In this document: positions 35,561-46,200 of the stretch, in pieces
Position numbering within the stretch: the first letter of the stretch is position 1
Layout of the letters: each line of letters opens with the position of its first letter
NCBI RefSeq assembly: GCF_017742215.1
Contig: NZ_JAGHKP010000002.1
Coordinates: 220,957 to 284,956, forward strand
DNA length: 64,000 bases
Reading direction: 5' to 3'
From: Chitinophaga chungangae
Lineage (GTDB): Bacteria > Bacteroidota > Bacteroidia > Chitinophagales > Chitinophagaceae
The notes under the pieces: model-generated
What the model was told of the DNA's origin: nothing
Databases searched by the model: none
What the model saw: only the letters and a program-made list of their open reading frames with translations
Position numbers and translations under genes: made by a program

Positions 35561-35947
35561 ATGAAGCAAAAACTCAGCTGCCTTTTGATTGATGACGACA
35601 GGGATGACCAGGAAATTTTCAAACTCGCGTTACACGACGTAAACGAGGATGTATTTTGCCAGACAGCGGATGACGGTATCAAAGGTTTGCATATGCTGCA
35701 AACAGACGCGAGCTTCACGCCCAGTTACATTTTTCTCGACCTCAACATGCCACGGATGACCGGCAAAGACTGCCTGAGCGCCATCAAAAGCAATCCCCTG
35801 CTGGCTTCCATTCCCGTGGTGATCTACTCCACTTCTTCAGATCCGAAAGATATACAGGACACCAAGGACCTTGGCGCCGCCGATTATGTGGTGAAACAAT
35901 ACAGCATCGCTTCGCTGAAAGAAATTCTCCGCCGTTATTTTAACTGA
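35561..35947 (+). CDS. Single-domain response regulator (Rcp1-like)
   Basis: 128 aa from 35561; the frame is open 40 codons upstream, but that would run through the terminator and promoter. Receiver with LLIDDDRDDQEIF, Asp60 in YIFLDLNMPRMTGKD, Thr in IYSTSS, and Lys in VVKQYS. The double-Asp start and FLDLNMP are typical of Rcp1-like regulators that pair with bacteriophytochrome-type or hybrid kinases. It converges with the CheR gene with only two bases between stops, so it may serve the kinases of that cluster. Confidence 0.88.
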   Translation: MKQKLSCLLIDDDRDDQEIFKLALHDVNEDVFCQTADDGIKGLHMLQTDASFTPSYIFLDLNMPRMTGKDCLSAIKSNPLLASIPVVIYSTSSDPKDIQDTKDLGAADYVVKQYSIASLKEILRRYFN

Positions 35948-35949
35948 TC

Positions 35950-36783
35950 TCAGCTCGTTTTCTGCCAGATGCGCTGCCGGTGCGGGAATTGCCTGTACTT
36001 GTACGCAAGGGGGGAATATTTGAGATTTTCTTTTGAGCCGAGGGCGAGGAAGCCGTTTATTTCCAGGCTGTCGTCGAACAGCTGGAGGGCTTTGTGTTGC
36101 AGTTCCTTGTTGAAATAGATCAGCACGTTCCGGCAAAGGATCAGCTGAAATTCGTTGAACGACCGGTCTGTGGCGAGGTTGTGCGGGGAAATGACCATCT
36201 TTTTCGTCAGCTGTTCGTCGAACTTCGCCCAGTCGTACCGGGCCGCATAATATTTTGAAAAGTCGTCTGTACCGCCGCTTTGGATGTAGTTTTCCGAGAA
36301 TTGTTTCATGTACCGCAGCGGGAAGATCCCTTTCCGCAGTTTTTCCAGCACGCCGGGATTGATATCCGTGGCGTACAGCAGCGATTTTTGCAGCAGCCCC
36401 GCTTCCTGCAGCAGGATGGCCATGGAATACACTTCTTCGCCGGTGGAGCAGCCGGCGTGCCATACACGGATGAACGGGGCTTTGGCGAGTTTGGGCAATA
36501 CGTCTTCGCGCAGGCATTTGTAAAAATGCGGGTCGCGGAACATCTCCGTTACATTCACCGTGATCTCTTCCACAAAATGCCTGAAATAATCCGCGTCGAA
36601 TAATATTTTGTTCCTGAAACCTGCATAATCACCGAACCTGTTTAGCACGAAAAGCCGGTTGATCCTGCGTTTCAGCGAAGGCCGCGCGTATTGCGCGAAA
36701 TTGTACCCGTATTTGTCCATGATCTCTTCCAGCAGCACGTCTATCTGCTTGTCTTCCACGGCGGAATCATTCATAATATGCAT
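35950..36783 (-). CDS. cheR: CheR-type protein-glutamate methyltransferase
   Basis: 277 aa from the Met at 36783, one base after the stop of the upstream kinase; starts at 36801 (overlapping) or 36774 are also possible. CheR transfers methyl groups from S-adenosylmethionine to glutamates of chemoreceptors. The N-terminal helical domain (YARPSLKRRINRL) and the SAM site (IRVWHAGCSTGEEVYSMAIL, LLYATDINPGVLEKL, LILCRNVLIYFNKEL) are intact. There is no CheB, chemoreceptor or CheA in the window. In such settings CheR may act on hybrid kinases instead. Confidence 0.9.
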   Translation of the reverse strand: MHIMNDSAVEDKQIDVLLEEIMDKYGYNFAQYARPSLKRRINRLFVLNRFGDYAGFRNKILFDADYFRHFVEEITVNVTEMFRDPHFYKCLREDVLPKLAKAPFIRVWHAGCSTGEEVYSMAILLQEAGLLQKSLLYATDINPGVLEKLRKGIFPLRYMKQFSENYIQSGGTDDFSKYYAARYDWAKFDEQLTKKMVISPHNLATDRSFNEFQLILCRNVLIYFNKELQHKALQLFDDSLEINGFLALGSKENLKYSPLAYKYRQFPHRQRIWQKTS

Positions 36784-36784
36784 T

Positions 36785-39700
36785 TTATTTACCGGTATCA
36801 TACAACCAAACTCTTAACAGCGACAACAACTGATCGATATCCACCGGTTTACTGATATAATCCGAAGCGCCCGCTTCGATGCATTTTTCCCGGTCTCCTT
36901 TCATGGCTTTCGCGGTAACCGCTATCACGGGCACTGCGGCGGTTTTCGGGTCGGCTTTGATGAGGCGGGTGGATTCGTAACCGTCCATCACGGGCATCAT
37001 CATATCCATCAGCACAATGTCCGCCGGGTGTTGTTTGAGTTTTCCCAGCGCTTCCCTCCCGTCCATGGCAGACACTACTTTCATTCCGCATGCTTCCAGC
37101 GCTTTGGAAAGCGAGAAAATGTTACGCACGTCGTCGTCCGCCACCAGCACGGTTTTCCCGCGCAGTACCACATCCATGGTGCCGAGGCCGTTCGAATTGC
37201 CGTTGGTTTCTTTCTGGCCGGCCACCAGGTGAAGGAACAGCGATACCTCGTCCATGATGCGCTGGTAAGAACTGGCTACCTTGATCACCACCGAATCCGC
37301 ATAACCTCGCAGCTGCAATTCTTCGTCGCGGCTCAGGTTGCGGCCGGTGAATACGATGATGGGAATATTTTCAAGGCCTTGCTGTTTTTTCACTTCTTCC
37401 AGCGTATCGTACGATCGGTCGCGCGAAGCGCCCATGTCGAGGATCACGCAGTTCACTTCTTTTTTCAGCAAAGCCTCCACGCTGTCGCGGATCGATTCTT
37501 TGATCTCCGCGTTCACTTTGTAATTGCCGAGGAAATACGCCAGCGCCTTCGCATGTTTGATGTTCTCTTCCACGATCAGCACTTTGCGCGGGTTGTGGTT
37601 CAGCATAAACTCGATCTGCGAAAAAATATCCTCCATTTTTTCAAAGCTCAAGGGTTTATCGATGAAGTCTACCGCGCCTTTGCTCAGGCTTTTGAACCTG
37701 GCCTGGTAGCTGGACATCACGTGCACCGGGATATGCCTTGTTTTTTCATTGCCTTTTAATTCTTCCATCACTTCCCAGCCGTCTTTTACCGGCAGCTGAA
37801 TATCGAGCAGCACGCCGAGCGGCATGTACTGTTCGGCCAGCGGTGCGGCTTCGTCGCCGCGAACGGTCACCACGCCCTTGTAACCTTTACTGCGGGTAAA
37901 TTCCAGCAGCGACCGTGCAAAACTGGTGTCGTCTTCCACGATCAGGATCACGCGGTCGCCGGGTTTGATGGTGTTGCGGTCATCGTCTACCTGGCCGGGT
38001 ATCACTTCGCTCACAAAACGTTCGCGCACGGGCGGGATTTCTTTTTCCCTTTCAGGAACGATCTCCTGTATTTCCTGCCCGTCGCGCCTTGCGGAAGCCG
38101 ATTCGGGGATTGTCACGATGAACTCGCTGCCTTTGCCGGGTTTGCTTTTGAGGGAAATGTCACCGCCGAGCAGCCGTGCAAAATCGCGGCTGATGGACAG
38201 GCCCAGGCCGGTGCCGCCGTATTTGCGGCGGGTAGAGCCGTCTTCCTGCCGGAACGCTTCAAAGATCAGGTCCTGCTTGTCTTCCGCGATGCCGATGCCG
38301 GTGTCTTTCACGGAAAACGCAAGCTGGCCGTCTTTGCCGGGGCGGGATATTTTCATTTCCACGCTGCCTTTGTTGGTAAATTTCAGCGCGTTGGACAGCA
38401 GGTTGCGCAAGATCTGTTCCAGCCGCTGGCGGTCGGTTTCCAGGGACACGGGCACATTTTTGTCTTTGATCGCCATGAAGCGGATGTTTTTTTCCATCGC
38501 CACCGGCGTGAACAATGCGGTCATGTCCTGGATCATTTCGTCGATGCCTACTTCAGAATAAACCAGGTCCATTTTGCCGGCCTCGATCTTTGAAAGGTCG
38601 AGTATCTCGTCTATCAGCGTCAGCAATCCTTTGCCGGACTGCTGTATCACCTGCGCGTATTCGATCTGTTCGCTGTTGAGGTTCTGTTTGCCGTTTTCCG
38701 CCAGCAGGCGCGACAGCAGCAGGATGGAATTGAGCGGCGTGCGCAGTTCGTGGCTCATGTTGGCCAGGAACTCCGATTTGTAACGCGTGCTTTGCGCCAG
38801 TTCTTCCGCCTTGGCCTGTACTTCCATGTTGCGCTTCATGACGAGCTGGTTGGTTTCTTCCAGCATCCGTGCGCGGTCTTCCAGCTGGTCGTTGGCTTCC
38901 ACCAGTTCTGCCTGCTGCACGCGCAGCTCTTCTTCGGAAGCCTGGAGTTTTTCGGTCTGCGCTTCCAGCTCGCTGTTGATGTTTTCCAGTTCGTTGTGCT
39001 GCGCCTGCAATTCCTCTGCCTGGCTCTGCGTTTCTTCCAGCAGCTCCTGCAGGCGTTTGCGGCTTTCCACGCTGTAAATGGCGGTACCGATATTGTGCGC
39101 CGCTTCTTCGAGGAATCGTTGCTCCAGCGGCGAGAAGTTCCGCAGCGACCCCAGTTCTATCACGCCCGCGATCTTTCTTTCGTGATACAGCGGGACGGCG
39201 ATCACCGCGCGGGGCCTGAGCGTACCGGTAGCGTGGCGGATGCTGAGCAGGTCGTCGGGAATATCTTCCAGCTTCAGTGTATGGCGGCTGAGCGCACACT
39301 GGCCCGCCAGCCCTTCGCCGAATGCCGTCGTTTGCGCAATGCCGATTTCTTCGATGGCAAAGCCGCCGGTGAATCGGAGATGACTGCTGCCTTCCGCCAC
39401 GTAAAACGCGCCGGTCTGGCTGCCGGTATACTGTACCAAAAAGTCGATGACGTTGCGGGAAAGCATGGGCAGTTCGTATTCACCGATCATTTTGTCGTTC
39501 AGCGTGGCAATGCCGGCCTGCATCCATTCGCGTTCAGACAATTCGTTGAAGCTGGTTTCCAGCGACGAAGCCATCCGGTTGAGGGAAACGGAAAGCACGC
39601 CCAGCCCGTCTTCTCCCCCCTCTTCCACGCGGGTGGAATAATCGCCCGAGGAAATCTTTCCCGCCACGTTCCGGATAATATTGATGCGGCGGCTGATGTC

Positions 39701-40360
39701 CGCGTCTTTGTCTTCCAGCGATTTTTGCATCAGCAGCCTTTCCTTAAAATCTTTCGATACTCTCAGGTAAGACACCAGGGTGATCAGCACGGCAATGATG
39801 GAGGCGATCACGATGAACACGGGCGTGGAGGAAGCGAAGCGGTTCATTTTTTCCGTGCGCTGTGTAAGCAGCAGGCGTTCCCTGTCCTTCATCTCGTCGA
39901 TCAGCCGGCGCGATTCGGCCATATGCACTTTGCCCCTGTTCATATCCTCTGTGGTAAGCGCCTGCCCCCTGCGTTTCTTTACGATATTGTCGTTCAGCAC
40001 GGCCATACGCAGGTTGCTCACTTTAAAAAGCTCCTCCGCCGCGGCCTGCTGCACGGGATTGTCTGTCGACTGGTTCCTGAACGCGCGGATATTTTTCCGG
40101 ATGCTGTCTTCCGCGCCGCGGTATGGTTCGAGAAACGATTCGTCGCCGGTGATGAGATAACCGCGCTGGCCCGTTTCCGCGTCTTTCATATACGAAATGG
40201 CATCGTCCAGGTAATGTAGCATCTGATTGGTATGCTCCACGCTTTCCGCGCTGCTCACCAGGTTCCCGATGCTGATGTACGACGCGACCGCGCTGATGAT
40301 CAGCAGGAATAACGAAAACCCGAAGCCGATGGCAAGATTTCTTTGAAAAGTCGATTTCAT
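36785..40360 (-). CDS. Large hybrid sensor kinase: CHASE3-HAMP-GAF-HisKA-HATPase-REC-REC-REC
   Basis: 1191 aa. TM1 (~9-30), periplasmic CHASE3 domain (~35-170, DAETGQRGYLITGDESFLEP), TM2 (~175-197), HAMP (~200-275), GAF (~300-430), long coiled coil (~440-540), HisKA (SEFLANMSHELRTPLNSI), HATPase (NLLSNALKFTNKGS, GGTGLGLSISRDFARLLGG), then three receivers. REC1 has VEDD and LLDIQLPVKDG. REC2 has VEEN and VILDMGASRD, with less typical surroundings. REC3 has VADDD and LMDMMMPVMDG. All three keep the phospho-acceptor Asp. It lies between a second hybrid kinase and CheR on one strand. Confidence 0.93.
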   Translation of the reverse strand: MKSTFQRNLAIGFGFSLFLLIISAVASYISIGNLVSSAESVEHTNQMLHYLDDAISYMKDAETGQRGYLITGDESFLEPYRGAEDSIRKNIRAFRNQSTDNPVQQAAAEELFKVSNLRMAVLNDNIVKKRRGQALTTEDMNRGKVHMAESRRLIDEMKDRERLLLTQRTEKMNRFASSTPVFIVIASIIAVLITLVSYLRVSKDFKERLLMQKSLEDKDADISRRINIIRNVAGKISSGDYSTRVEEGGEDGLGVLSVSLNRMASSLETSFNELSEREWMQAGIATLNDKMIGEYELPMLSRNVIDFLVQYTGSQTGAFYVAEGSSHLRFTGGFAIEEIGIAQTTAFGEGLAGQCALSRHTLKLEDIPDDLLSIRHATGTLRPRAVIAVPLYHERKIAGVIELGSLRNFSPLEQRFLEEAAHNIGTAIYSVESRKRLQELLEETQSQAEELQAQHNELENINSELEAQTEKLQASEEELRVQQAELVEANDQLEDRARMLEETNQLVMKRNMEVQAKAEELAQSTRYKSEFLANMSHELRTPLNSILLLSRLLAENGKQNLNSEQIEYAQVIQQSGKGLLTLIDEILDLSKIEAGKMDLVYSEVGIDEMIQDMTALFTPVAMEKNIRFMAIKDKNVPVSLETDRQRLEQILRNLLSNALKFTNKGSVEMKISRPGKDGQLAFSVKDTGIGIAEDKQDLIFEAFRQEDGSTRRKYGGTGLGLSISRDFARLLGGDISLKSKPGKGSEFIVTIPESASARRDGQEIQEIVPEREKEIPPVRERFVSEVIPGQVDDDRNTIKPGDRVILIVEDDTSFARSLLEFTRSKGYKGVVTVRGDEAAPLAEQYMPLGVLLDIQLPVKDGWEVMEELKGNEKTRHIPVHVMSSYQARFKSLSKGAVDFIDKPLSFEKMEDIFSQIEFMLNHNPRKVLIVEENIKHAKALAYFLGNYKVNAEIKESIRDSVEALLKKEVNCVILDMGASRDRSYDTLEEVKKQQGLENIPIIVFTGRNLSRDEELQLRGYADSVVIKVASSYQRIMDEVSLFLHLVAGQKETNGNSNGLGTMDVVLRGKTVLVADDDVRNIFSLSKALEACGMKVVSAMDGREALGKLKQHPADIVLMDMMMPVMDGYESTRLIKADPKTAAVPVIAVTAKAMKGDREKCIEAGASDYISKPVDIDQLLSLLRVWLYDTGK

Positions 40361-40384
40361 TTATACTGAGTTTGTCAAAGTCCG

Positions 40385-41959
40385 TTATGCATGATGGCCG
40401 CTTACCGGCAATACGAGAATGAAGGTGCTGCCCTTCCCTTCTTCGCTCACGGCCGTGATGAGCCCGCCATGTGTGTCGATGATCTTTTTTACGATGGCCA
40501 GGCCGATGCCCGTGCCTTCATATTCGTTCCTGCCGTGCAGGCGCTGGAATATGACGAATATTTTGTCGAGGTACACCTCGTCGAACCCGATGCCGTTGTC
40601 TGAAACGGAAATGCGGCAATACGGCCCGTCTGCATCCGGCCGGGCATCGGTGGCGAGGCGGCCTACGCGTTCTGCGCGGATGTGTATCTGCGGTTGCAAA
40701 TCATGCCGTGAAAATTTCAGCGCATTGCTGAGAATGTTCTGGAACACCTGCCGCATCTGGCCCGGAACGGCTTTCACCTGGGGAATGGGGCTAACGGTGA
40801 TCTCCGCGTTTTTTTCCCGGATCAGCAGCTCCATATCGTCGAGTATTTCGCGGATGATGATATTGAGATCGGCGAGATGGAATTTTTCGGCGATAGACAG
40901 CTTGGAATAATCGAGCACGTCCGTGATCAGCTTATTCATACGGTCCGCGCTGGAAATGATCTTCCCGAGATATTTCACCGCTTCCTGCTGTTCGGAGCCG
41001 AATTTCCCGTGGATGAGGTTGCCGAACACCTGGATCTTGCGCAGCGGCTCCTTGAGGTCGTGCGAGGCCACATAAGCGAATTGCTGCAGCTCGTGGTTGC
41101 TGGCGGCGAGGTCGCGGTTGGCGCGCTGCAGTTCCTGCGTTCTTTCGCTGACGCGGTTTTCCAGCAGCTGGTTGATCATCTTCTGCTCGTGGATATCAGT
41201 AAAAATGCCCACCCATTTCGCGATGGCGCCGTCTTTGCGCACAGGCGTCATGCTCAGCAGGTGGTGACGGTATTCTTCCCCGCTCAGCGGTTTGATGCGC
41301 ACTTCCAGCACTTCCTGCTCGCCGGAGGCCATGGCTTTGGCGATGCACGCGGAGATGGACGGGCCGTCTTCCGGCGTGGCGGGCAGGTTTTCACGGCCCT
41401 CCGCATATTCATGCCAGTAACGGTTCACAAATTCGATATTGCCTTCGCGGTTAAGCGTAAACGCGATCTGCTGGATGGATTCAAGGATGGAACGCAGTTC
41501 TTCCAGGCTATGAGACAATGCTTCCTGGGCGGCTTTCCGCTCCGCGACCTCTTCGCGGAGTTTTTCTTGCGCGGCATGCAGCTCTCTTGTTTGCAGGTGT
41601 AACCGGTAAAAGGTGCCTACTTTCAGCAGCAGTATTTCGGGATCGAAAGGTTTGGTCACGTAATCCATCCCACCGGAGGTATACCCTTTGGCGATGAATC
41701 TTTTTTCGAGGTTGACGGCGGAAAGAAAGATAATAGGAATATCCTTCGACTTGCTGTAGCCGCTAATGGCTTCGGCCACTTCGAAGCCGTCCATACCAGG
41801 CATCTGTACGTCGAGGATGACGAGGAAATAGGTATTTTTAAGGATCTTCCGGAGCGCTTCTTCGCCGGATGATGCTGTGTCTACCGAATAATGGTTCAGC
41901 TCCAGGAGCTTTTGCAGGGAAAATATATTTTCGGGATGGTCGTCTACGATTAAAATCAT
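40385..41959 (-). CDS. Receiver-PAS-histidine kinase hybrid
   Basis: 524 aa, soluble. N-terminal receiver (~1-120: LIVDDHPENIFSL, VILDVQMPGMDGFEV, YVTKPFDP), short coiled coil, PAS domain with PAC (~150-270: SILESIQQIAFTLNREGNIE, YRHHLLSMTPVRKDG), second coiled coil, HisKA with FAYVASHDLKEPLRKIQVF, and HATPase (NILSNALKFSRHDL, YEGTGIGLAIVKKIIDTHGG). It is the first gene of a three-gene string; the CHASE3 hybrid starts 24 nt downstream. The N-terminal receiver may take phosphate from another kinase. Confidence 0.92.
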   Translation of the reverse strand: MILIVDDHPENIFSLQKLLELNHYSVDTASSGEEALRKILKNTYFLVILDVQMPGMDGFEVAEAISGYSKSKDIPIIFLSAVNLEKRFIAKGYTSGGMDYVTKPFDPEILLLKVGTFYRLHLQTRELHAAQEKLREEVAERKAAQEALSHSLEELRSILESIQQIAFTLNREGNIEFVNRYWHEYAEGRENLPATPEDGPSISACIAKAMASGEQEVLEVRIKPLSGEEYRHHLLSMTPVRKDGAIAKWVGIFTDIHEQKMINQLLENRVSERTQELQRANRDLAASNHELQQFAYVASHDLKEPLRKIQVFGNLIHGKFGSEQQEAVKYLGKIISSADRMNKLITDVLDYSKLSIAEKFHLADLNIIIREILDDMELLIREKNAEITVSPIPQVKAVPGQMRQVFQNILSNALKFSRHDLQPQIHIRAERVGRLATDARPDADGPYCRISVSDNGIGFDEVYLDKIFVIFQRLHGRNEYEGTGIGLAIVKKIIDTHGGLITAVSEEGKGSTFILVLPVSGHHA

Positions 41960-42104
41960 ATCAAGTCATAACATAAAAACAGACGGTAAATTATCTATTT
42001 TTCAATCGTTCGCACTGTAGATTTATCTCCACACATTTTTTGCCGTCAAACCGGCCGGGGGAAAGGGTTTCACCATGGCACAGTTTATGGACGCGTAAAA
42101 ACAC

Positions 42105-42140
42105 AAGGGGAACAACGCTTATCACCGCGCTGTTCCCCTT
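42105..42140 (-). terminator. Terminator of the RND efflux operon
   Basis: Perfect ten-pair stem AAGGGGAACA/TGTTCCCCTT, loop 16 nt, with GTGTTTTT following on the minus strand, 24 nt after the adaptor gene. Confidence 0.75.
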
Positions 42141-42164
42141 TTCACATATCCGGTCTTTGATTCG

Positions 42165-43274
42165 TTACTTCTTCGGCATCACCGCAGATCCGTTCCTGAC
42201 TTCATCATTGGCCTTTTCCATAAGCATATCTCCGGGTTGTAACGGCCCGAATATTTCCGTTTTTCCATTCGCTTCGCGTCCTTTCCGTACGTCTACCCAT
42301 TCCGCTTTCCCGTTCGTGACGCGTATCACGAAGATCTTTTCGGTGCCGTTGGCTACGGCGGTGGTGGGTACTACAAATACACTGTCTGCCCGGTTGAGCG
42401 GTATGCTTACCTCGGCAACCATGCCGGGAAGGAGCTTTTTATCGTTGTTGATCACGTCCATTTCGATCCGCTGGCTGCGCAGGCGGCTGTCCAGCGTGCC
42501 GGACTGCCGGTTGATCTTTGCTTTAAAATCCTGTCCCACGAAGGATTTCACGGTAAAGGTCACTTCGTTTCGGCTATCCAGGTACGCGGTGTACGCTTCG
42601 GGAATGGCCAGCACCAGCCGCAGTTTTTTCTGTTCCTGTAAAGTGAACATCGGCATTTCGGAGCCTTTGCCGGAAGGGCCTACATAGGCGCCGGCGCTCA
42701 CGTTGCGGCTGCTGATCACCCCGGCGAAGGGCGCGCGGATCTCGAGATAGCCGCGGTTATCGGCAATTTCGCGGTAGGCCGCGCGGGCGGCTTCCTGCTG
42801 CGCGAAATCGGATTTCTGTTTGGCCAGCGCCAGGTCCAGGTCGTTTTGCGACACGGTGCCGGGGGTAAGACTGGTTTGATACAGGCGGTCGTAATTGGCC
42901 TTGCTGGCGAGGTACACGGCTTCCTGGCTGCGCAGGCGCGATTCCGCACCGGCCAGCTGGCTGCCCAGCTCGGGCGCTTCGAGCGTTGCCAGCACCTGGC
43001 CCGTGCTCACGTTAGAACCTACGTCTACATTGAGTTTTTTAACAAAACTGTTCACCTTGGCATACAGGTCTACCTGCTGAAAGGCCACCAGCTCGCCGGG
43101 CATTTTGAGGGAAGCAGAGAATATCTGTTTTTCCAGCGGAAAAACGCTCACTGCCACGGGCAATGATTCTTCCGTTTTTTTATTGTCCGGTTTGCTTTGC
43201 GAAACGCCGCATCCGGCCAGCATCACTGCCGCCACCAGTACGCGCACGGGCGTTCTATTGATGATTGTGATCAT
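42165..43274 (-). CDS. RND efflux periplasmic adaptor (membrane fusion protein)
   Basis: 369 aa from the Met at 43274 (MITIINRTPVRVLVAAVML), giving a lipoprotein signal with Cys in LAGC; 29 codons open upstream are inside the pump gene and have no support. Adaptors join the RND pump to the TolC channel. Lipoyl/barrel-sandwich halves (VQVDLYAKVNSF-like, VGSNVSTGQVLATLEAPEL and YLEIRAPFAGVISSRNVSAG) flank an alpha-helical hairpin (~95-160). A beta-barrel domain follows. Its start overlaps the pump gene by 20 nt, which implies translational coupling. Confidence 0.92.
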   Translation of the reverse strand: MITIINRTPVRVLVAAVMLAGCGVSQSKPDNKKTEESLPVAVSVFPLEKQIFSASLKMPGELVAFQQVDLYAKVNSFVKKLNVDVGSNVSTGQVLATLEAPELGSQLAGAESRLRSQEAVYLASKANYDRLYQTSLTPGTVSQNDLDLALAKQKSDFAQQEAARAAYREIADNRGYLEIRAPFAGVISSRNVSAGAYVGPSGKGSEMPMFTLQEQKKLRLVLAIPEAYTAYLDSRNEVTFTVKSFVGQDFKAKINRQSGTLDSRLRSQRIEMDVINNDKKLLPGMVAEVSIPLNRADSVFVVPTTAVANGTEKIFVIRVTNGKAEWVDVRKGREANGKTEIFGPLQPGDMLMEKANDEVRNGSAVMPKK

Positions 43275-46200
43275 ACAGGGAGGGTATATAATGTTTACTG
43301 TCTTTGTTTTCAGGATTGAGGGAAACGGAAGCGATGGACGCTTTTTTCTGCACCATGGCAAACACCAGCGGCAGAATAATGAGCGCCGCCACCGTGGAAG
43401 CCGCCAGCCCGCCGATCACCGCGCGGCCGAGGGGAGACACCTGGTCGCCGCCTTCGCCGTGGCCGATCGCCATGGGTATCATGCCCACCACCATGGCGAG
43501 GCTCGTCATCAGGATCGGCCTGAGCCGCAGCGCGGCAGCTTCTTTCGCGCTGGCCACAGAATCCCCGTTGTGCCTCCGCAGATGTTCCGCGTTCGTGATC
43601 AGCAGCACCGCGTTGGAGATCGATACGCCCACAGACATGATGATGCCCATGTACGACTGCAGGTTGAGCGTGCTGCCCGTAACGGTCAGCAGCAGCAGCG
43701 AACCGAGTATCACCGCCGGCACCGTGGTAAGCACTACGAACGATACGCTGAAAGACTGGAAGTTGGCCGCCAGCATCAGGAATATCACCACCACCGCTAC
43801 CAGCAGGCCGTTCTGGAGATTGTCCAGCGTTTCGGTAAGGGTATTGGTCATGCCCACGGGCTCTACGGTAAGACCACGCGGCAGCTCTCCCAGCGATGCG
43901 ATGGCCGCTTTTACGTCTTCCGCCGCGGCGCCAAGGTCTTTATCGCTGAGGTTGGCGGTTACAGACAGGGTGGGCATTGCGCCGAGGTTGTCGTTTTCGC
44001 CGTAAGTAGTTTCCTGTTTGATGGTCGCAACATCGCCGAGCACGGGCCTGGCGGAGTTTTTCATGAGCGGCACTTCCGCCAGTTCGTCGATACTGTTCAT
44101 TTTATTCTCCGGCACCTGTACCTGTACGCTGTACATCAGGCCGGCCTTTTCATCTACCCACACGTTTTTTTCCGTAAGGCGCGAAGAGGATGTGGAGGCG
44201 ATGAGCGAACGGGTCACGTCCGTCATGTCTATGTTCAGCTGCGCCAGCCTTGCGCGGTCTACCTCCACGTTGATGGAGGGATATTTCGTGCTTTGCATCA
44301 GCTGCACGTCGCGCATGTAGGAGATCTGCCGCAGTTTCTCTATCACCTTGTTCGCATATTCTTCGTTCATTTTTTTATTCCTGCCGGAAATGCGCACCTC
44401 TACCGGCGTGGGCGAGCCCTGGGCCAGGATCTTGTCCGTCAGTTCGATCGGTTCGAAAGACAGTTTGATGTCTGGCGCGCGTTCTTTCATCCGCTCGCGG
44501 ATCTTGTCTTTCAGTTCGTCCAGCTCAAAATGTTTTTCCTTGTTCAGGCTCACCTGCAATACTGCTTCGTGCGGGCCCGCCATGAACAGGTATATCGGGC
44601 TTACGGAAAACAGCGCGGGGTGCTGGCCTACGTATGCGGAAGTGATCGCGATGTTTTCTTTCCCCACCACTTCTTCGATCACCTGCAGCGCCGTGAGCGT
44701 TTTGGCTTCGGTGCGCTCCATGCGCGTGCCTTCATCCGCTTTCATCCTGATCTGGAACTGGCCGCCGTTGGTGCGCGGCAATACGTCGCGCCCGATGCTG
44801 GAAAGCAACCATACGGCCAGGCCGCTGATGATCACGAGGTACGCGATCACGATGGGCACGCGGAAAGGCATGATCCTTTCAATGAACCGCATGAAACGTG
44901 CGCGGAATTTTTCGAAGCGGGACACTTTGCCGTCCGCATTGCTGTCTGCCCGTTCCACCAGCATCTTTTTCTGGTCCCAGGTATCGTCTTCCGAAACGGC
45001 CGGGGGCACATGGCCTTTTTTATGGCTTTTCATGATCCAGTTCGCCATCACCGGCACAAAGGTCTGCGACAGGAAATAAGACGTGATCATGGAAAAACCG
45101 ATCGCCAATGCCAGCGGCAGGAACAGCGAGCCGGGAATGCCCGTCATGGTGAACGCCGGCGCAAACACCGCGAGGATACAGAAAAGGATCAGCAGCTTCG
45201 GAAAAGCGATCTCCTTACACGCATCCCAGATGGCGAGAGCTTTGGGTTTGCCCATGTCCAGGTGCTGGTGAATGTTTTCTATTGTCACCGTGCTCTCGTC
45301 CACCAGAATACCGATGGCGAGGGCGAGGCCGCTCAGCGTCATGATATTGATGGTTTGGCCGAACAGGCTGAGGAACAGTACGCCGGAAATGATGGAGATC
45401 GGGATGGTCATGATCACGATCAACGCGCCGCGAAGGTCGCCGAGGAACAGCACCACCATGAGGCCGGTAAGCACGGCGCCGATGATGCCTTCGCTCACGA
45501 GGCTTTTCACGGAGTTCATCACGTAAGTGCTCTGGTCGAACTCGTAGCTGAGCGTGACGTCTTCCGGCAGCTGCGCCTGCAGCCGCGGGATGGATTTTTT
45601 AAGGTTCTGCACCACTTCCCAGGTGGAAGCGTCCGCGGATTTAGCCACGTTGAGGTATACGGAACGTTTACCGTTCACCAGGGCATATCCGGCCGCGATA
45701 TCCGCGCCGTCCTCAACGGTGGCTACATCACGCAGATAGAGGTTTTGCACGCCGCCTTTGAAAAGCGGGATATTCTCAAAATCCTTGATATTGCGGATGA
45801 GCGTATTCGTAGTGTTGATATAGTTTTTATCGCCGATGCGCACGTTGCCGGAAGGCGCTACCTGGTTGTTCAGGCGCAGGGCTTCCACCAGCTGGTCGGG
45901 CGTAAGCTGGTGCGCGCGCAGCTGTTCGGGATCGGCTTTGATCACCACGGTGCGGATGTTGCCGCCGAAGGGAGGCGGCGCCACCAGGCCGGGGATGGAT
46001 GTGAAAGACGCGCGCACGTAAACGTTCGCGAGGTCCATCAGTTCGTTGTTCGTGCGTTTTTCACTGCTCAGTACCAGCTCGCCTACCGGCAGCGTGGATA
46101 CGTCGAAACGAACGATGAACGGGGGCTGCGAGCCCGGCGGAAAGATCGCCTGCGCGCGGTTGGAAAAGGCGGACACTTCCGCGGCGGCCTGGCTCATGTT

